In this document: positions 25,469 through 33,962 of the stretch, in pieces
How positions within the stretch are numbered: the first letter of the stretch is position 1
Layout of the letters: every line of letters begins with the position of its first letter
Assembly: GCF_004123905.1 (NCBI RefSeq)
Contig: NZ_MZXW01000047.1
Coordinates: 1 to 64,000 of the forward strand
DNA: 64,000 bases
From: Bradyrhizobium betae
GTDB taxonomy: Bacteria > Pseudomonadota > Alphaproteobacteria > Rhizobiales > Xanthobacteraceae
Direction: 5' to 3'
The notes under the pieces: generated by a model
Told to the model about the DNA's origin: nothing
Database searches by the model: none
Seen by the model: the letters and a program-made list of their open reading frames with translations, nothing else
Program-made: the position numbers and the translations under genes

Positions 25469-26716
25469 ATGATTTCGAGACGAAACTTGCTGGCGGCCTC
25501 GGCAATGGGCGCGGCGATGACGGTGTCCGCAGCAAAGGCCGGATCCTTCGGCAATCCGGACGAGCCGCCGCAGGGCGCCATCAACGCGAAGGGTCCGGGA
25601 AATCTCCTTGATCCGGGCCCGCAGAGTAAGGTTCTGGGCAATCAATTTCCCTCTGCGCAATCTCCCCCCGCGACGGATGTCGGCGGCATGCCGACACCGT
25701 GGGCCTCGTTCAACAACGCGCCGAAGCGGATCCAGAATGGCGGATGGGCCCGGGAGGTCACAGTTGCCGATTTTGCCATTTCCAAGGAGATCTCCGGCGT
25801 CAACATGCGCTTGACGGCCGGCGGCATCCGCGAGCTGCACTGGCACCAGGCTGCCGAGTGGGCCATCATGACCTATGGCACGTGCCGTGTGACCGTTCTC
25901 GATGCGCAGGGCCGCCCCTATGTTGCGGACGTCAAGGAGGGTGATCTCTGGTACTTCCCGCCGGGGGCGCCGCATTCGCTGCAGGGCTTGGGCCCGGACG
26001 GATGCGAATTCGTGATCTGCTTCGATGACGGGCATGCCGACGAATTCAACACCCTGCTCGTCACGGACTGGTTCGCGCATACGCCGCCCGAGATCCTGGC
26101 CAAGAACTTCGGCGTCCCGGCAGAAACGTTTTCCAGGATCCCGCTGCACAATCTTTGGATATTCCAGGGCACCGTGCCCGGTGACCTCGCCGGCGACAGC
26201 GCCGCGATTCAGAAGGAGGCCCCCGTCCCCACCCATCCCTTCATCTTCCCGCTCGGATCCTCCCGTCCGTTTAGATCGTCCGATACTGGAACCATCCAGA
26301 TCGCCGACAGCAGCAATTTCAAGGTTTCGACCGCACTAGCGGCCGCGCTGGTCACAGTTCGTCCCGGCGGCATCAGGGAGATGCACTGGCACCCCAATGC
26401 GGATGAGTGGCAATATTACGTCAAGGGCAAGGCGCGCATGACCGTCTTCGATACGGGTCCGAACGCTCTGACGATGGACTTCAATGCCGGCGACATCGGC
26501 TATGTCAGGCGGAACCTCGGCCATTATGTCGAGAATGTCGGCGACACCGATCTGCAATTCATCGGCGTGTTTCGCGCGTCACGCTACGAAGAAGTCTCGC
26601 TCTCCAACTGGCTCACGCACACCCCGCCGAAACTCGTGGCGCAGCATCTCAATGTCGACGAACGCACGATCGCAGGTTGGCCCGACAATGCGCCGGGCGT
26701 GATGGCGAAGCGATAA
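25469..26716 (+). CDS. oxdC: exported bicupin oxalate decarboxylase
   Basis: The 415-residue protein has a Tat-like signal (MISRRNLLAASAMGAAMTVS). Cupin 1 has Mn ligands His124, His126, Glu130 and His169 with Arg121; cupin 2 has His306, His308, Glu313 and His352. The lid reads DEFNT (191-195) where B. subtilis OxdC has SENST. The lid Glu is kept, favouring decarboxylase over oxidase activity. The reaction is oxalate plus H+ to formate plus CO2, here in the periplasm. It is divergent from the FdhF/YdeP gene (239 bp), a likely consumer of formate. GGAG precedes the ATG. A strong hairpin follows the stop. Confidence 0.9.
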   Translation: MISRRNLLAASAMGAAMTVSAAKAGSFGNPDEPPQGAINAKGPGNLLDPGPQSKVLGNQFPSAQSPPATDVGGMPTPWASFNNAPKRIQNGGWAREVTVADFAISKEISGVNMRLTAGGIRELHWHQAAEWAIMTYGTCRVTVLDAQGRPYVADVKEGDLWYFPPGAPHSLQGLGPDGCEFVICFDDGHADEFNTLLVTDWFAHTPPEILAKNFGVPAETFSRIPLHNLWIFQGTVPGDLAGDSAAIQKEAPVPTHPFIFPLGSSRPFRSSDTGTIQIADSSNFKVSTALAAALVTVRPGGIREMHWHPNADEWQYYVKGKARMTVFDTGPNALTMDFNAGDIGYVRRNLGHYVENVGDTDLQFIGVFRASRYEEVSLSNWLTHTPPKLVAQHLNVDERTIAGWPDNAPGVMAKR

Positions 26717-26746
26717 ACCTAACCCCTCGCTCGATTGAACGTGCGA

Positions 26747-26782
26747 AAGGCCATCGATCAGCACAATCTGATCGATGGCCTT
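26747..26782. terminator. 15-bp perfect-stem bidirectional terminator
   Basis: The arms aaggccatcgatcag (26747-26761) and ctgatcgatggcctt (26768-26782) pair perfectly around the 6-nt loop cacaat. It lies 31 bp after the oxdC stop and before the convergent cioB end, so it can stop transcription from both sides. The A/T ends give short U tracts in either direction. Confidence 0.75.
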
Positions 26783-26978
26783 CTCGTGGCGGTCCTTTCG
26801 CTTTCGGAGCGTATGCCGGAGCATGCCGACGCCGCGATGTCGTCAAATCACCCTCACGTCCTCGAAGATTTGGCGATCCGACTCAGCTTTTCCGAACGAG
26901 AAAAAACTCCGCCGCCGGCGCATCGGCGCCGGTCCCAGCGAGCATCGCGAGCGCTTCCGCGGATAAGGCAGAAGGATC

Positions 26979-27965
26979 TTAGTGACCTGATGTGGTTCCC
27001 ACCTTACCTCTGAACACCCGGTAGCCGATCGCGACATAGAGTACCATCAAGGGGAAGACGAAGAGGCCCTCGCCCCAGAACATGAAGGCGAGACTGGCGT
27101 GAGGCGCCGCCGCGTCCTCAATCGTGATGGCAAACGGAATCATGTAAGGCCAGAAGGACAGTGCCAGCGTTCCGAACGCCGCGACAAAGATGACGGCGAC
27201 AGCTGCGAACAGCCAGCGATCGTTGTGACGCAGGATACTGCTGGCCAGCACGGCCGCGGCCAAAGCTCCGACGGCAGGAAATACAAACAGGTACGGTCGA
27301 TCGAGCCAGCGATGCATGATCGGAAGATTTTCGATCAGAGCATGCGCAAAGACGATGATCAGAAACGCCAGGACCGCGAGCGCCAGCCCGGGAATCTGGC
27401 GTCGAGCCCTGTCACGGACGCCCGATCGGCACTTTTGCACCAGCCAGCTGGCCCCCAGAAGGGCATAGCCGAGGCACAGCCCGATGCCGCACAACAGCGA
27501 GAACGGGCTGAGCCAACCCAAAATACCGCCGACATAGGCCCCGTCGGTAAACTTCAGGCCCTGCACCAGGGCACCAACCGTCACGCCTTGCATGAAGCTC
27601 GCAGCGAACGACCCGCCCACGAAGCTCACATCCCAGATCCAGCGAAACTGCGGCGCCGCCCTGTGGCGAAACTCGAAGGCCACGCCGCGCAGGATCAACC
27701 CGAGCAGCATGATAATAACAGGCAGATAGAAGGCCGACAGTAGCGTGGCATAGACGAGAGGAAACGCGCCCCACAGGATCACGCCGGCGACGACAAGCCA
27801 GGTCTCATTGCCATCCCAGACCGGCGCAACAGTGTCGAGCATCGTGTCGCGAGCTGCCTCGCTGCCGGCGAGACCAAACAACATGCCGACCCCGAGATCG
27901 AATCCATCGAGCAACAGATAGATCAATATGCTAATGGCCAGAAGAGCAACCCAGAACAAGACCAT
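26979..27965 (-). CDS. cioB: CioB/CydB subunit of bd-type quinol oxidase
   Basis: The 328-residue subunit II has eight or nine helices. Signatures are LLLDGFDLGVGMLFGLAG near the N-terminus, WDGNETWLVVAGVILWGAFP and GWLSPFSLLCGIGLCLGYAL. Start ATG 27965 is 2 bp after the cioA stop, with AGGAG overlapping that stop; the frame open upstream to 28367 is noise. With CioA it forms the heme-bearing quinol oxidase that reduces O2 to water. Its C-terminus converges on oxdC with a shared terminator. Confidence 0.93.
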   Translation of the reverse strand: MVLFWVALLAISILIYLLLDGFDLGVGMLFGLAGSEAARDTMLDTVAPVWDGNETWLVVAGVILWGAFPLVYATLLSAFYLPVIIMLLGLILRGVAFEFRHRAAPQFRWIWDVSFVGGSFAASFMQGVTVGALVQGLKFTDGAYVGGILGWLSPFSLLCGIGLCLGYALLGASWLVQKCRSGVRDRARRQIPGLALAVLAFLIIVFAHALIENLPIMHRWLDRPYLFVFPAVGALAAAVLASSILRHNDRWLFAAVAVIFVAAFGTLALSFWPYMIPFAITIEDAAAPHASLAFMFWGEGLFVFPLMVLYVAIGYRVFRGKVGTTSGH

Positions 27966-27967
27966 CT

Positions 27968-29377
27968 CTATTCTCCTGCGCTCCGGTAAACTGACTGAAT
28001 GAGCTCTGGGTCGGCCAGCGACATCGGGCGGTTTGGAGAGGCGCCGTGCGGCGCCTCGACGGCGAGGCGGGTCGGACCGGTGCGTAAGAGGCGATAGATG
28101 TAGAATGTGCCGAAAGAGAAGATGAAGAGATAAACCGCTCCGAATAGCACGAGCGAGGTCAGTGCCGCCGGCGCCGTCAGGAACGGCGTCACGGCGTCGG
28201 CCGTCCGCAGCAATCCGTAGACCACCCAGGGCTGTCGTCCCACCTCGGCAACATACCAGCCGGTGAGAATGGCGATAAACGGAAGCGGGAAACTGAGGAA
28301 GATTGCCCAAAGCATGGCGCGGTTTCGGCGCAGGCGCCGTTTGATGCTCAGATAGGACCCGAACCACGCGATCGCGAGCATGATCAGCCCGCAGCCGACC
28401 ATGATGCGGAACGTTACGAACGGTATCAGCACCGGCGGGCGATCCTGCGGCGCGAAATCGGTCAGCCCCACCTCCTTCGAGGTCAGGCTCGAGCTGGCGA
28501 TGATGCTTCCGAGAATCGGCAGCTTGATCTCGTATCTATTGCTTTCAGTCGCCGGATCGGGAAGCCCGATCAGCACTTCGCTCGCAGGCTGCTCGTCATG
28601 CCAACGCCCCTCGATGGCCGCGAACTTTGCCGGCTGGTAATCGTGAACGTAGTCGCCGACGAGATGACCGAACACGAGCTGCACGGGGATCAGGAGGGCT
28701 GCGAGGAACAGTCCCATCCGCAGCATCACCCTGGACTCCGCGTAATTGTCGCCACGCAGCACGTACCAGGCACCGGTTGCGGCAACGCAGAATGCCCCCG
28801 TGAGGTAGGCCGCCAGCAGCATGTGCGGAAAGCGCGACCATACGACCGAGTTGAAGATGATCTTGGTCCAATTGTCTGGCACGAAGTAACCGTTCTGGAG
28901 GACATAACCGACCGGCACCTGCATCCAGCTGTTGTTGGTCATGATCCAGAAGGCGGACAGCGTGGTCCCGAGCGACACCATCGCGGTGGAGAATAGATAG
29001 AAGCTTGGCGGCACCCGCTTGCGTCCGAACACCAGGACTCCGAAGAAGCTGGCTTCCAGCATGAACGCCGTGAAGGTTTCGTAGGAGAGAAGCGGACCCT
29101 GGATCGGCCCGGACATCTTCGACAGGACGCTCCAGTTCGTTCCGAATTGGAATCCCATCACGACTCCCGAGACGACGCCCATACCGAAGGCGACGCCGAA
29201 GATCTGGAGCCAGAATTCGAACAGCGCCTGATAGACGGCACGGCCGGTTCGCATGTGCATGGCTTCGAGCACGGTCAGCCAGGCCGCAAGACCGATCGTG
29301 AAGGCCGGGAAGATGATGTGAAATGAAATGGTGAAGCCGAACTGTATCCGCGACAGCAGAAGCGCCGTTGCATTCAT
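27968..29377 (-). CDS. cioA: CioA/CydA subunit of bd-type quinol oxidase
   Basis: The 469-residue subunit I has signatures RIQFGFTISFHIIFPAFTIG (heme-ligand His), FGVAFGMGVVSGVVMGFQFG and NSWMQVPVGYVLQNG. The quinol-binding Q-loop (GHLVGDYVHDYQPAKFAAIE and on) is short, as in cyanide-insensitive CioA rather than E. coli CydA. Such oxidases work under low oxygen, nitric oxide, cyanide or sulfide stress. It precedes cioB directly and follows fdhD by 157 bp on the same strand. Confidence 0.93.
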   Translation of the reverse strand: MNATALLLSRIQFGFTISFHIIFPAFTIGLAAWLTVLEAMHMRTGRAVYQALFEFWLQIFGVAFGMGVVSGVVMGFQFGTNWSVLSKMSGPIQGPLLSYETFTAFMLEASFFGVLVFGRKRVPPSFYLFSTAMVSLGTTLSAFWIMTNNSWMQVPVGYVLQNGYFVPDNWTKIIFNSVVWSRFPHMLLAAYLTGAFCVAATGAWYVLRGDNYAESRVMLRMGLFLAALLIPVQLVFGHLVGDYVHDYQPAKFAAIEGRWHDEQPASEVLIGLPDPATESNRYEIKLPILGSIIASSSLTSKEVGLTDFAPQDRPPVLIPFVTFRIMVGCGLIMLAIAWFGSYLSIKRRLRRNRAMLWAIFLSFPLPFIAILTGWYVAEVGRQPWVVYGLLRTADAVTPFLTAPAALTSLVLFGAVYLFIFSFGTFYIYRLLRTGPTRLAVEAPHGASPNRPMSLADPELIQSVYRSAGE

Positions 29378-29534
29378 GTGAACATCCTTTTCCCCTCACG
29401 GACCGCGTTGATCCCGCCTCGATGTAGGTAGGAGCTGCTTCACCGCGGCCTTTTCCGCAGCGAACGGATTTTGCGCATTTGCACGCGGGAGCCGGTCCAT
29501 GCGGCGGCGTGATCCTGTGGGCCCCAGCAGCCTG

Positions 29535-30362
29535 TCAGGCCGCGACAGTCGGGAAGTCGGAAAAGATCAGGCGATCGGGATGGGTAAAGATCTCATATCC
29601 GTCTGAACGGGCGACCGCGATCAGCGTGATGCCCGCCTGATCAGCTGTCTCAACTGCGAGAGAGGTCGGCGCCGAGACCGCAACGAGGACAGCAGCGCCG
29701 ATCCGCGCGGTTTTCTGCACCATCTCAACTGAAACTCGGCTTGTCAGGAGGATCGCACCGCCTGCCCGCGCCATGTTCTCTCGCAAGAGCGCACCGGCCA
29801 GCTTGTCGAGTGCGTTGTGACGGCCAACATCCTCCCGCACCAGACCTATGCCGGTGTGCGGTTGCCAGAACGCGGCGGCGTGCACGCCCCGTGTCTTCTG
29901 ATTGAGCTCTTGCAAGGGCGCCAGCGCGGTCATGGCGTTCAACAGGTCGCGCGCGCGAAAGGTCGCTGTGCTTGACACATGCCGTGGCGCGGGACAGGCC
30001 TGCTCCAGGCTTTCGATCCCGCATAATCCGCACCCGACCGGACCGATCATGGCCCGGCGACGCGCCGAGAGTTCGTCCGCCCGGTCTCGGCCCAGCCACA
30101 TTTGGATCTCGATCCCGAGACTGCTCTCCACGACCTCGATACTGGCAATCTCGTCCGCCTGCTCGATGATCCCTTCCGTTAGGGCAAAGCCAACTCCGAA
30201 ATCCTCCAGATCGGCCGGCGTGGCCATCATCACGGCGTTGGTGGACCCGCCAAAGGTGAGCGCAATCGCCCTCTCCTCGGCCACATATCTCGATGAAAGG
30301 GTGGGGTTTCCACCGCACCAGAGAAGCTTCGCACGCTGCCGAAGTGTGCCATCGCTAATCAT
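29535..30362 (-). CDS. fdhD: FdhD, formate dehydrogenase sulfurtransferase
   Basis: The 275-residue protein has the FdhD pattern: RYVAEERAIALTFGGSTNAV, DLEDFGVGFALTEGII, GPVGCGLCGIESLEQ (Cys111 and Cys114 of the mobile loop) and EDVGRHNALDKLAGALL. FdhD moves sulfur from the desulfurase IscS to the molybdenum centre of formate dehydrogenases. GGAAGGAGCAGCA precedes ATG 30362. It is the first of three minus-strand genes ahead of cioAB, and the FdhF/YdeP oxidoreductase 4.3 kb away is the obvious client. Confidence 0.93.
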   Translation of the reverse strand: MISDGTLRQRAKLLWCGGNPTLSSRYVAEERAIALTFGGSTNAVMMATPADLEDFGVGFALTEGIIEQADEIASIEVVESSLGIEIQMWLGRDRADELSARRRAMIGPVGCGLCGIESLEQACPAPRHVSSTATFRARDLLNAMTALAPLQELNQKTRGVHAAAFWQPHTGIGLVREDVGRHNALDKLAGALLRENMARAGGAILLTSRVSVEMVQKTARIGAAVLVAVSAPTSLAVETADQAGITLIAVARSDGYEIFTHPDRLIFSDFPTVAA

Positions 30363-30614
30363 TGCTGCTCCTTCCAGATAACGTACTCGTTCAGATAGCC
30401 TCGCCTGCAGACTGACGTTTCCTGCACCGCGATCGCATTTTCTTGATCGCACGACGGCGCCTCTGGGCAAACGACTCGCCCTTGCCGCGTGCGAATTCGA
30501 AAGATCATTCGACCATCGACGACGATATCGGAGGCAAGCCCAACCAGGCCGATACGGCCCCCTGAACATTCTTGGGCTTGAGGACAGCGAACTCAATGCA
30601 CGGAGCGTAGGAGC

Positions 30615-31064
30615 ATGACTAAGCCGGAAAGTACTGACCTCGCCGACCGACCACGGGCAGGTGCAATCAGACGACCTATTCACCAGATCTTGGTGCCATT
30701 CCCAGTCGCTTACTTTGCGGCGGCATTCGCGACCGACCTGGCCTATTGGGGGACCGCCGAAGTGATGTGGTACCGGTTTTCCGTCTGGCTGATCGCGGGG
30801 GGACTTGTCATGGCTGCGCTTGTCGTGCTGGCCGCGATGGTCGATCTCTTTCGTAACCAAAGACCGGCATGGATCCACGCACTTGCCTATGCGGCCGCGG
30901 TCGTGCTGTCCATTCTCAATGTCCTTGTCCATAGCCGGGATGGCTATACCGCGGTCGTACCCATGGGGCTAACCCTCTCGGGTGTCGTCCTCGTTGTTCT
31001 GCTTTTCGCGATATCCCCCGGCTGGACGCTGACCCACCGCTATCGTATCGGAGCAAAGGCATGA
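30615..31064 (+). CDS. DUF2231 membrane protein
   Basis: The 149-residue protein begins after GTAGGAGC and has four transmembrane helices. The DUF2231 entry phrase RRPIHQILVPFPVAYFAAAF, where a His precedes helix 1, is followed by helices near 63-83, 92-108 and 117-137. Family members are predicted heme-binding or quinone-related membrane proteins, often beside dehydrogenases. It overlaps the PQQ-type dehydrogenase gene by 4 bp, so the pair may couple sugar oxidation to the membrane; the coupling is inferred. Confidence 0.85.
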   Translation: MTKPESTDLADRPRAGAIRRPIHQILVPFPVAYFAAAFATDLAYWGTAEVMWYRFSVWLIAGGLVMAALVVLAAMVDLFRNQRPAWIHALAYAAAVVLSILNVLVHSRDGYTAVVPMGLTLSGVVLVVLLFAISPGWTLTHRYRIGAKA

Positions 31065-32410
31065 CCGAAGTCAAGACGAGCTTGCCCCGGGTTGCTGCCA
31101 TCATGGTCGCTGTCGCCGGATTGGGTTTGGCCGGTTGCAACGACACCGGAGGTGACCCGAAGCTGCAGATCGGCGCAAATCCCGTGCTGCCCCCGGTGCA
31201 TCAGTATCTGCTGCCACCGATCAGGATTGCGACACCGGTGGGCTGGGGATCCGAGACACCCAAGGTCCCGCAGGGGCTGCAGGTCCATGCGCTTGCCACA
31301 GGGCTGCAGCACCCGCGCTCGGTTTACGTCCTGCCGAACGGCGACGTGCTGGTCGTCGAGAGCAACGGTCCAAAGGCGCCGATCTTCCGTCCCAAGGATC
31401 TTGTCACCGGCGTGGTAGAGACGCTCGCCGGCGCCAAGGCGAAGGACGCCAACCGGATCACCTTGCTCCGCGACACCAATGGCGATGGCATTCCCGACGT
31501 ACGGACGGTGTTTCTGGATCACCTCAATTCTCCGTTCGGCGTCGCGCTGGTCGGTCACGATCTCTACGTCGCGAATACGGATGCGATCATGCGCTATCCG
31601 TATCAGGACGGGCAGACCAGCATCACCGCCAAAGGTACCAAGCTGACCGATCTGCCGGGTGGACCGATCGATCACCATTGGACAAAGAGCCTTCTGGCGA
31701 GCCCAGACGGATCCAAGCTTTATGTCGGCGTCGGGTCGAACAGCAATATTGCGGAAAACGGCATCCAAGCCGAGTACGAACGCGCCGCCATCTGGGAAGT
31801 CGATCGCGCCACCGGCGCTCACCGCATCTTTGCCAGCGGGACGCGCAACCCGACGGGGTTACAGTGGGAGCCGACGACCGGCAAGCTGTGGGCGATTGCC
31901 AACGAACGCGACGAGATCGGACCCGACCTAGTGCCGGACTATCTCACCTCAGTGCAGGATGGCGGGTTCTACGGCTGGCCGTACAGCTATTACGGTCAAC
32001 ACCTCGATCCGCGCGTTCAGCCGCAACGGACCGATCTGGTCGCCAAAGCGATCGTGCCGGACTATTCGCTGAGCTCCCACGTGGCACCCCTGGGATTTGC
32101 CATGTCCTCCGGCCTTGGCTTGCCCGCGAAGTATGAGAGCGGCGCCTTCGTCGGAGAGCACGGCAGCTGGGATCGAACACCCCTCAACGGCTACAAGGTG
32201 GTCTTCGTCCCCTTCAGAGACGGCAAGCCTTCCGGCCCGGCGCAGGACGTCGTCACGAGCTTCCTCGATGCGAACAACCACACCCATGGCCGGCCTGTCG
32301 GCCTCGCCATGGATCGCAGTGGCGCACTGCTGATTGCCGACGACGTCGGCAACGCGGTGTGGCGCGTCTCATCGGCTGGTGTCTCTGCTACGCCCAAACC
32401 GGCCTCGTAG
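31061..32410 (+). CDS. PQQ-type sugar (sorbosone) dehydrogenase lipoprotein
   Basis: The 449-residue protein has a lipoprotein signal (lipobox GLAGC, Cys26). A six-bladed propeller of the soluble glucose/L-sorbosone dehydrogenase family follows: TGLQHPRSVYVLPNGDVLVV, LNSPFGVALVGHDLYVANTD, GSKLYVGVGSNSNIAENG, SGTRNPTGLQWEPTTGKLWA and GEHGSWDRTPLNGYKVVF. It would oxidise an aldose or sorbosone with PQQ at the outer face of the inner membrane. GGAG lies before ATG 31061, which overlaps the DUF2231 stop. The true substrate is not visible. Confidence 0.87.
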   Translation: MTEVKTSLPRVAAIMVAVAGLGLAGCNDTGGDPKLQIGANPVLPPVHQYLLPPIRIATPVGWGSETPKVPQGLQVHALATGLQHPRSVYVLPNGDVLVVESNGPKAPIFRPKDLVTGVVETLAGAKAKDANRITLLRDTNGDGIPDVRTVFLDHLNSPFGVALVGHDLYVANTDAIMRYPYQDGQTSITAKGTKLTDLPGGPIDHHWTKSLLASPDGSKLYVGVGSNSNIAENGIQAEYERAAIWEVDRATGAHRIFASGTRNPTGLQWEPTTGKLWAIANERDEIGPDLVPDYLTSVQDGGFYGWPYSYYGQHLDPRVQPQRTDLVAKAIVPDYSLSSHVAPLGFAMSSGLGLPAKYESGAFVGEHGSWDRTPLNGYKVVFVPFRDGKPSGPAQDVVTSFLDANNHTHGRPVGLAMDRSGALLIADDVGNAVWRVSSAGVSATPKPAS

Positions 32411-32545
32411 CGACCGAACGGACGTGGGGTCGAGACGCCTGGGAACAGGCCCGCCTCGCCCCTCGTGGGATAACTCTTGTCATCGAATTTAATCGGATCG
32501 GCGCAGCGAGCGCCTACCTCGAAATCAGGACGGATGGAGCTTGGC

Positions 32546-32818
32546 ATGTCTTCGCGAACCAAACGACGCGTCACTGTTGCGACGCTGCTTCTTGCGATCG
32601 GCGCATCGTGTCCCGCACTCGCCTCTACAGCACCTTTATCCCCGAAGGGCGACGCCATGGTCCAATTCGAGCGGGGCGAACTCGTCAGGTTGCGATCTGG
32701 AGGACCCATGATGACCGTCTCGGCGGTCAAGGACGACCAGGTCAAGTGCATTTGGACAGACGATAGCGGCCGACCCGACGATGCCACCTTCCCGGCCGAC
32801 GTGTTGCAGAAATTCTGA
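32546..32818 (+). CDS. exported DUF2158 (YodC-like) small protein
   Basis: The 90-residue product has a signal peptide (SSRTKRRVTVATLLLAIGAS, cleaved near ALA-ST) and a DUF2158 domain: FERGELVRLRSGGPMMTVSA then VKCIWTDDSG. GGAG sits seven bases before ATG 32546; ATG 32534 is the alternative. DUF2158 proteins are usually cytoplasmic and of unknown function, so an exported version is slightly unusual. It is on the same strand as the dehydrogenase, 135 bp downstream. Confidence 0.78.
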   Translation: MSSRTKRRVTVATLLLAIGASCPALASTAPLSPKGDAMVQFERGELVRLRSGGPMMTVSAVKDDQVKCIWTDDSGRPDDATFPADVLQKF

Positions 32819-32851
32819 TCGGGCTGTTTTGCAATCATCCTGGAGGCAAGA

Positions 32852-33067
32852 ATGTTGATTACGCTGGTGGCAGTTGTCTGCAACGGAGCGGTCTGCCTGG
32901 AAAAGGTCGTCACCAATAGCGAGCAATCCGGCATCACCATGAGCGCATGCGAGACCAATGCGCAGAGCGGAATCGCCGACTGGCTCTCGCATGGCCCATA
33001 CAGCCAGTGGAAGTTACAGGGCTACAAGTGCGTGATTGGACCGTATACTCCCAAACGTGCGGCCTAG
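32852..33067 (+). CDS. small conserved protein of unknown function
   Basis: The 71-residue product (MLITLVAVVCNGAVCLEKVV, SGITMSACETNAQSGIADWL, WKLQGYKCVIGPYTPKRAA) has four Cys and a short hydrophobic start. I recall similar short proteins in Bradyrhizobium with the W(R/K)LQG(W/Y)KC ending; none has a function. TGGAGGC precedes the ATG. It follows the DUF2158 gene by 33 bp. Confidence 0.65.
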   Translation: MLITLVAVVCNGAVCLEKVVTNSEQSGITMSACETNAQSGIADWLSHGPYSQWKLQGYKCVIGPYTPKRAA

Positions 33068-33194
33068 ACGTCGCGTGTTCGCCATCTCTCGTGATATTAC
33101 CCTGACCTGATCTATCCGACCCGGGCTATCCCTCGTCTCGTGATCGTTGGACTTCCCCGGCTTTTCGCGGTGGCGCCTGTCGAGAGGACTTTCC

Positions 33195-33962
33195 GTGGCA
33201 ACAAGCCCGAACGGCGTCGCGAATGACATTGGAACAGTAGCGGGCGCCTCTCCGCAGGCCACAAGCGAGCCCAAGCCGGCTGCCGCAATCACCGGCCTCG
33301 AAACCAGACATCTATCACGGGAGGTGGTTGGGCGCGTTCTCGTTCAGGACGTCAGTGTGCAGGCATTGGCCGGCGAGATACTCGCCATCGTTGGACCGAG
33401 CGGGGCCGGGAAGTCATCGTTCCTCCGGCTGCTCAATCGTCTGGACGAGCCTACGTCCGGCACCGTCCTGCTCGAGTCGCAGGATTACCGTTCCATCACC
33501 CCACCGGAATTGCGGCGCCGGGTTGGCATGGTGATGCAGACAGCTTATCTTTTCCCAGGCACCATCGCCGCCAACATTGCGTTTGGGCCGCACCAACGCG
33601 GCAAGATGCTGGCGCCTGCGCAAATCGAGGGTCTCTTGGAGCGCGTCGGCTTGCCCGGACTTGCCGATCGCGACGTCAGCAACTTGTCCGGCGGCGAAGC
33701 GCAACGCGTCGCGCTGGCGCGGACCCTCGCGAACGAGCCCGAGGTGCTGTTGCTGGATGAGCCGACCTCCGCCCTTGACGAGGCGTCAGTGCGCGACATC
33801 GAGGAGCTCATTCTGGGCATCGTCAGGGAACGGCGAATGACGTGCCTCATCATCACGCACAATCGCGCCCAGGCGGAGCGGCTCGCGGGGCGGACGATGG
33901 TTATGCAAGCAGGCCGGCTGGCCAGAATCGGCGCCACCGAGCAGGTTCTGCATGCTGGCTGA
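33195..33962 (+). CDS. fetA: FetA/YbbL-type ABC transporter ATPase
   Basis: The 255-residue ABC ATPase has Walker A GPSGAGKS (67-74), a Q-loop in VGMVMQTAYLFPGTI, signature LSGGE (164-168), Walker B LLLDEPTSALDE (185-196) and a switch His in IITHNRAQ. GTG 33195 with GAGAGGA upstream is the best start; earlier in-frame codons lack a site. It overlaps the permease gene by 11 bp. FetAB exports iron and protects against peroxide in E. coli; the pairing here supports metal export. Confidence 0.87.
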   Translation: MATSPNGVANDIGTVAGASPQATSEPKPAAAITGLETRHLSREVVGRVLVQDVSVQALAGEILAIVGPSGAGKSSFLRLLNRLDEPTSGTVLLESQDYRSITPPELRRRVGMVMQTAYLFPGTIAANIAFGPHQRGKMLAPAQIEGLLERVGLPGLADRDVSNLSGGEAQRVALARTLANEPEVLLLDEPTSALDEASVRDIEELILGIVRERRMTCLIITHNRAQAERLAGRTMVMQAGRLARIGATEQVLHAG

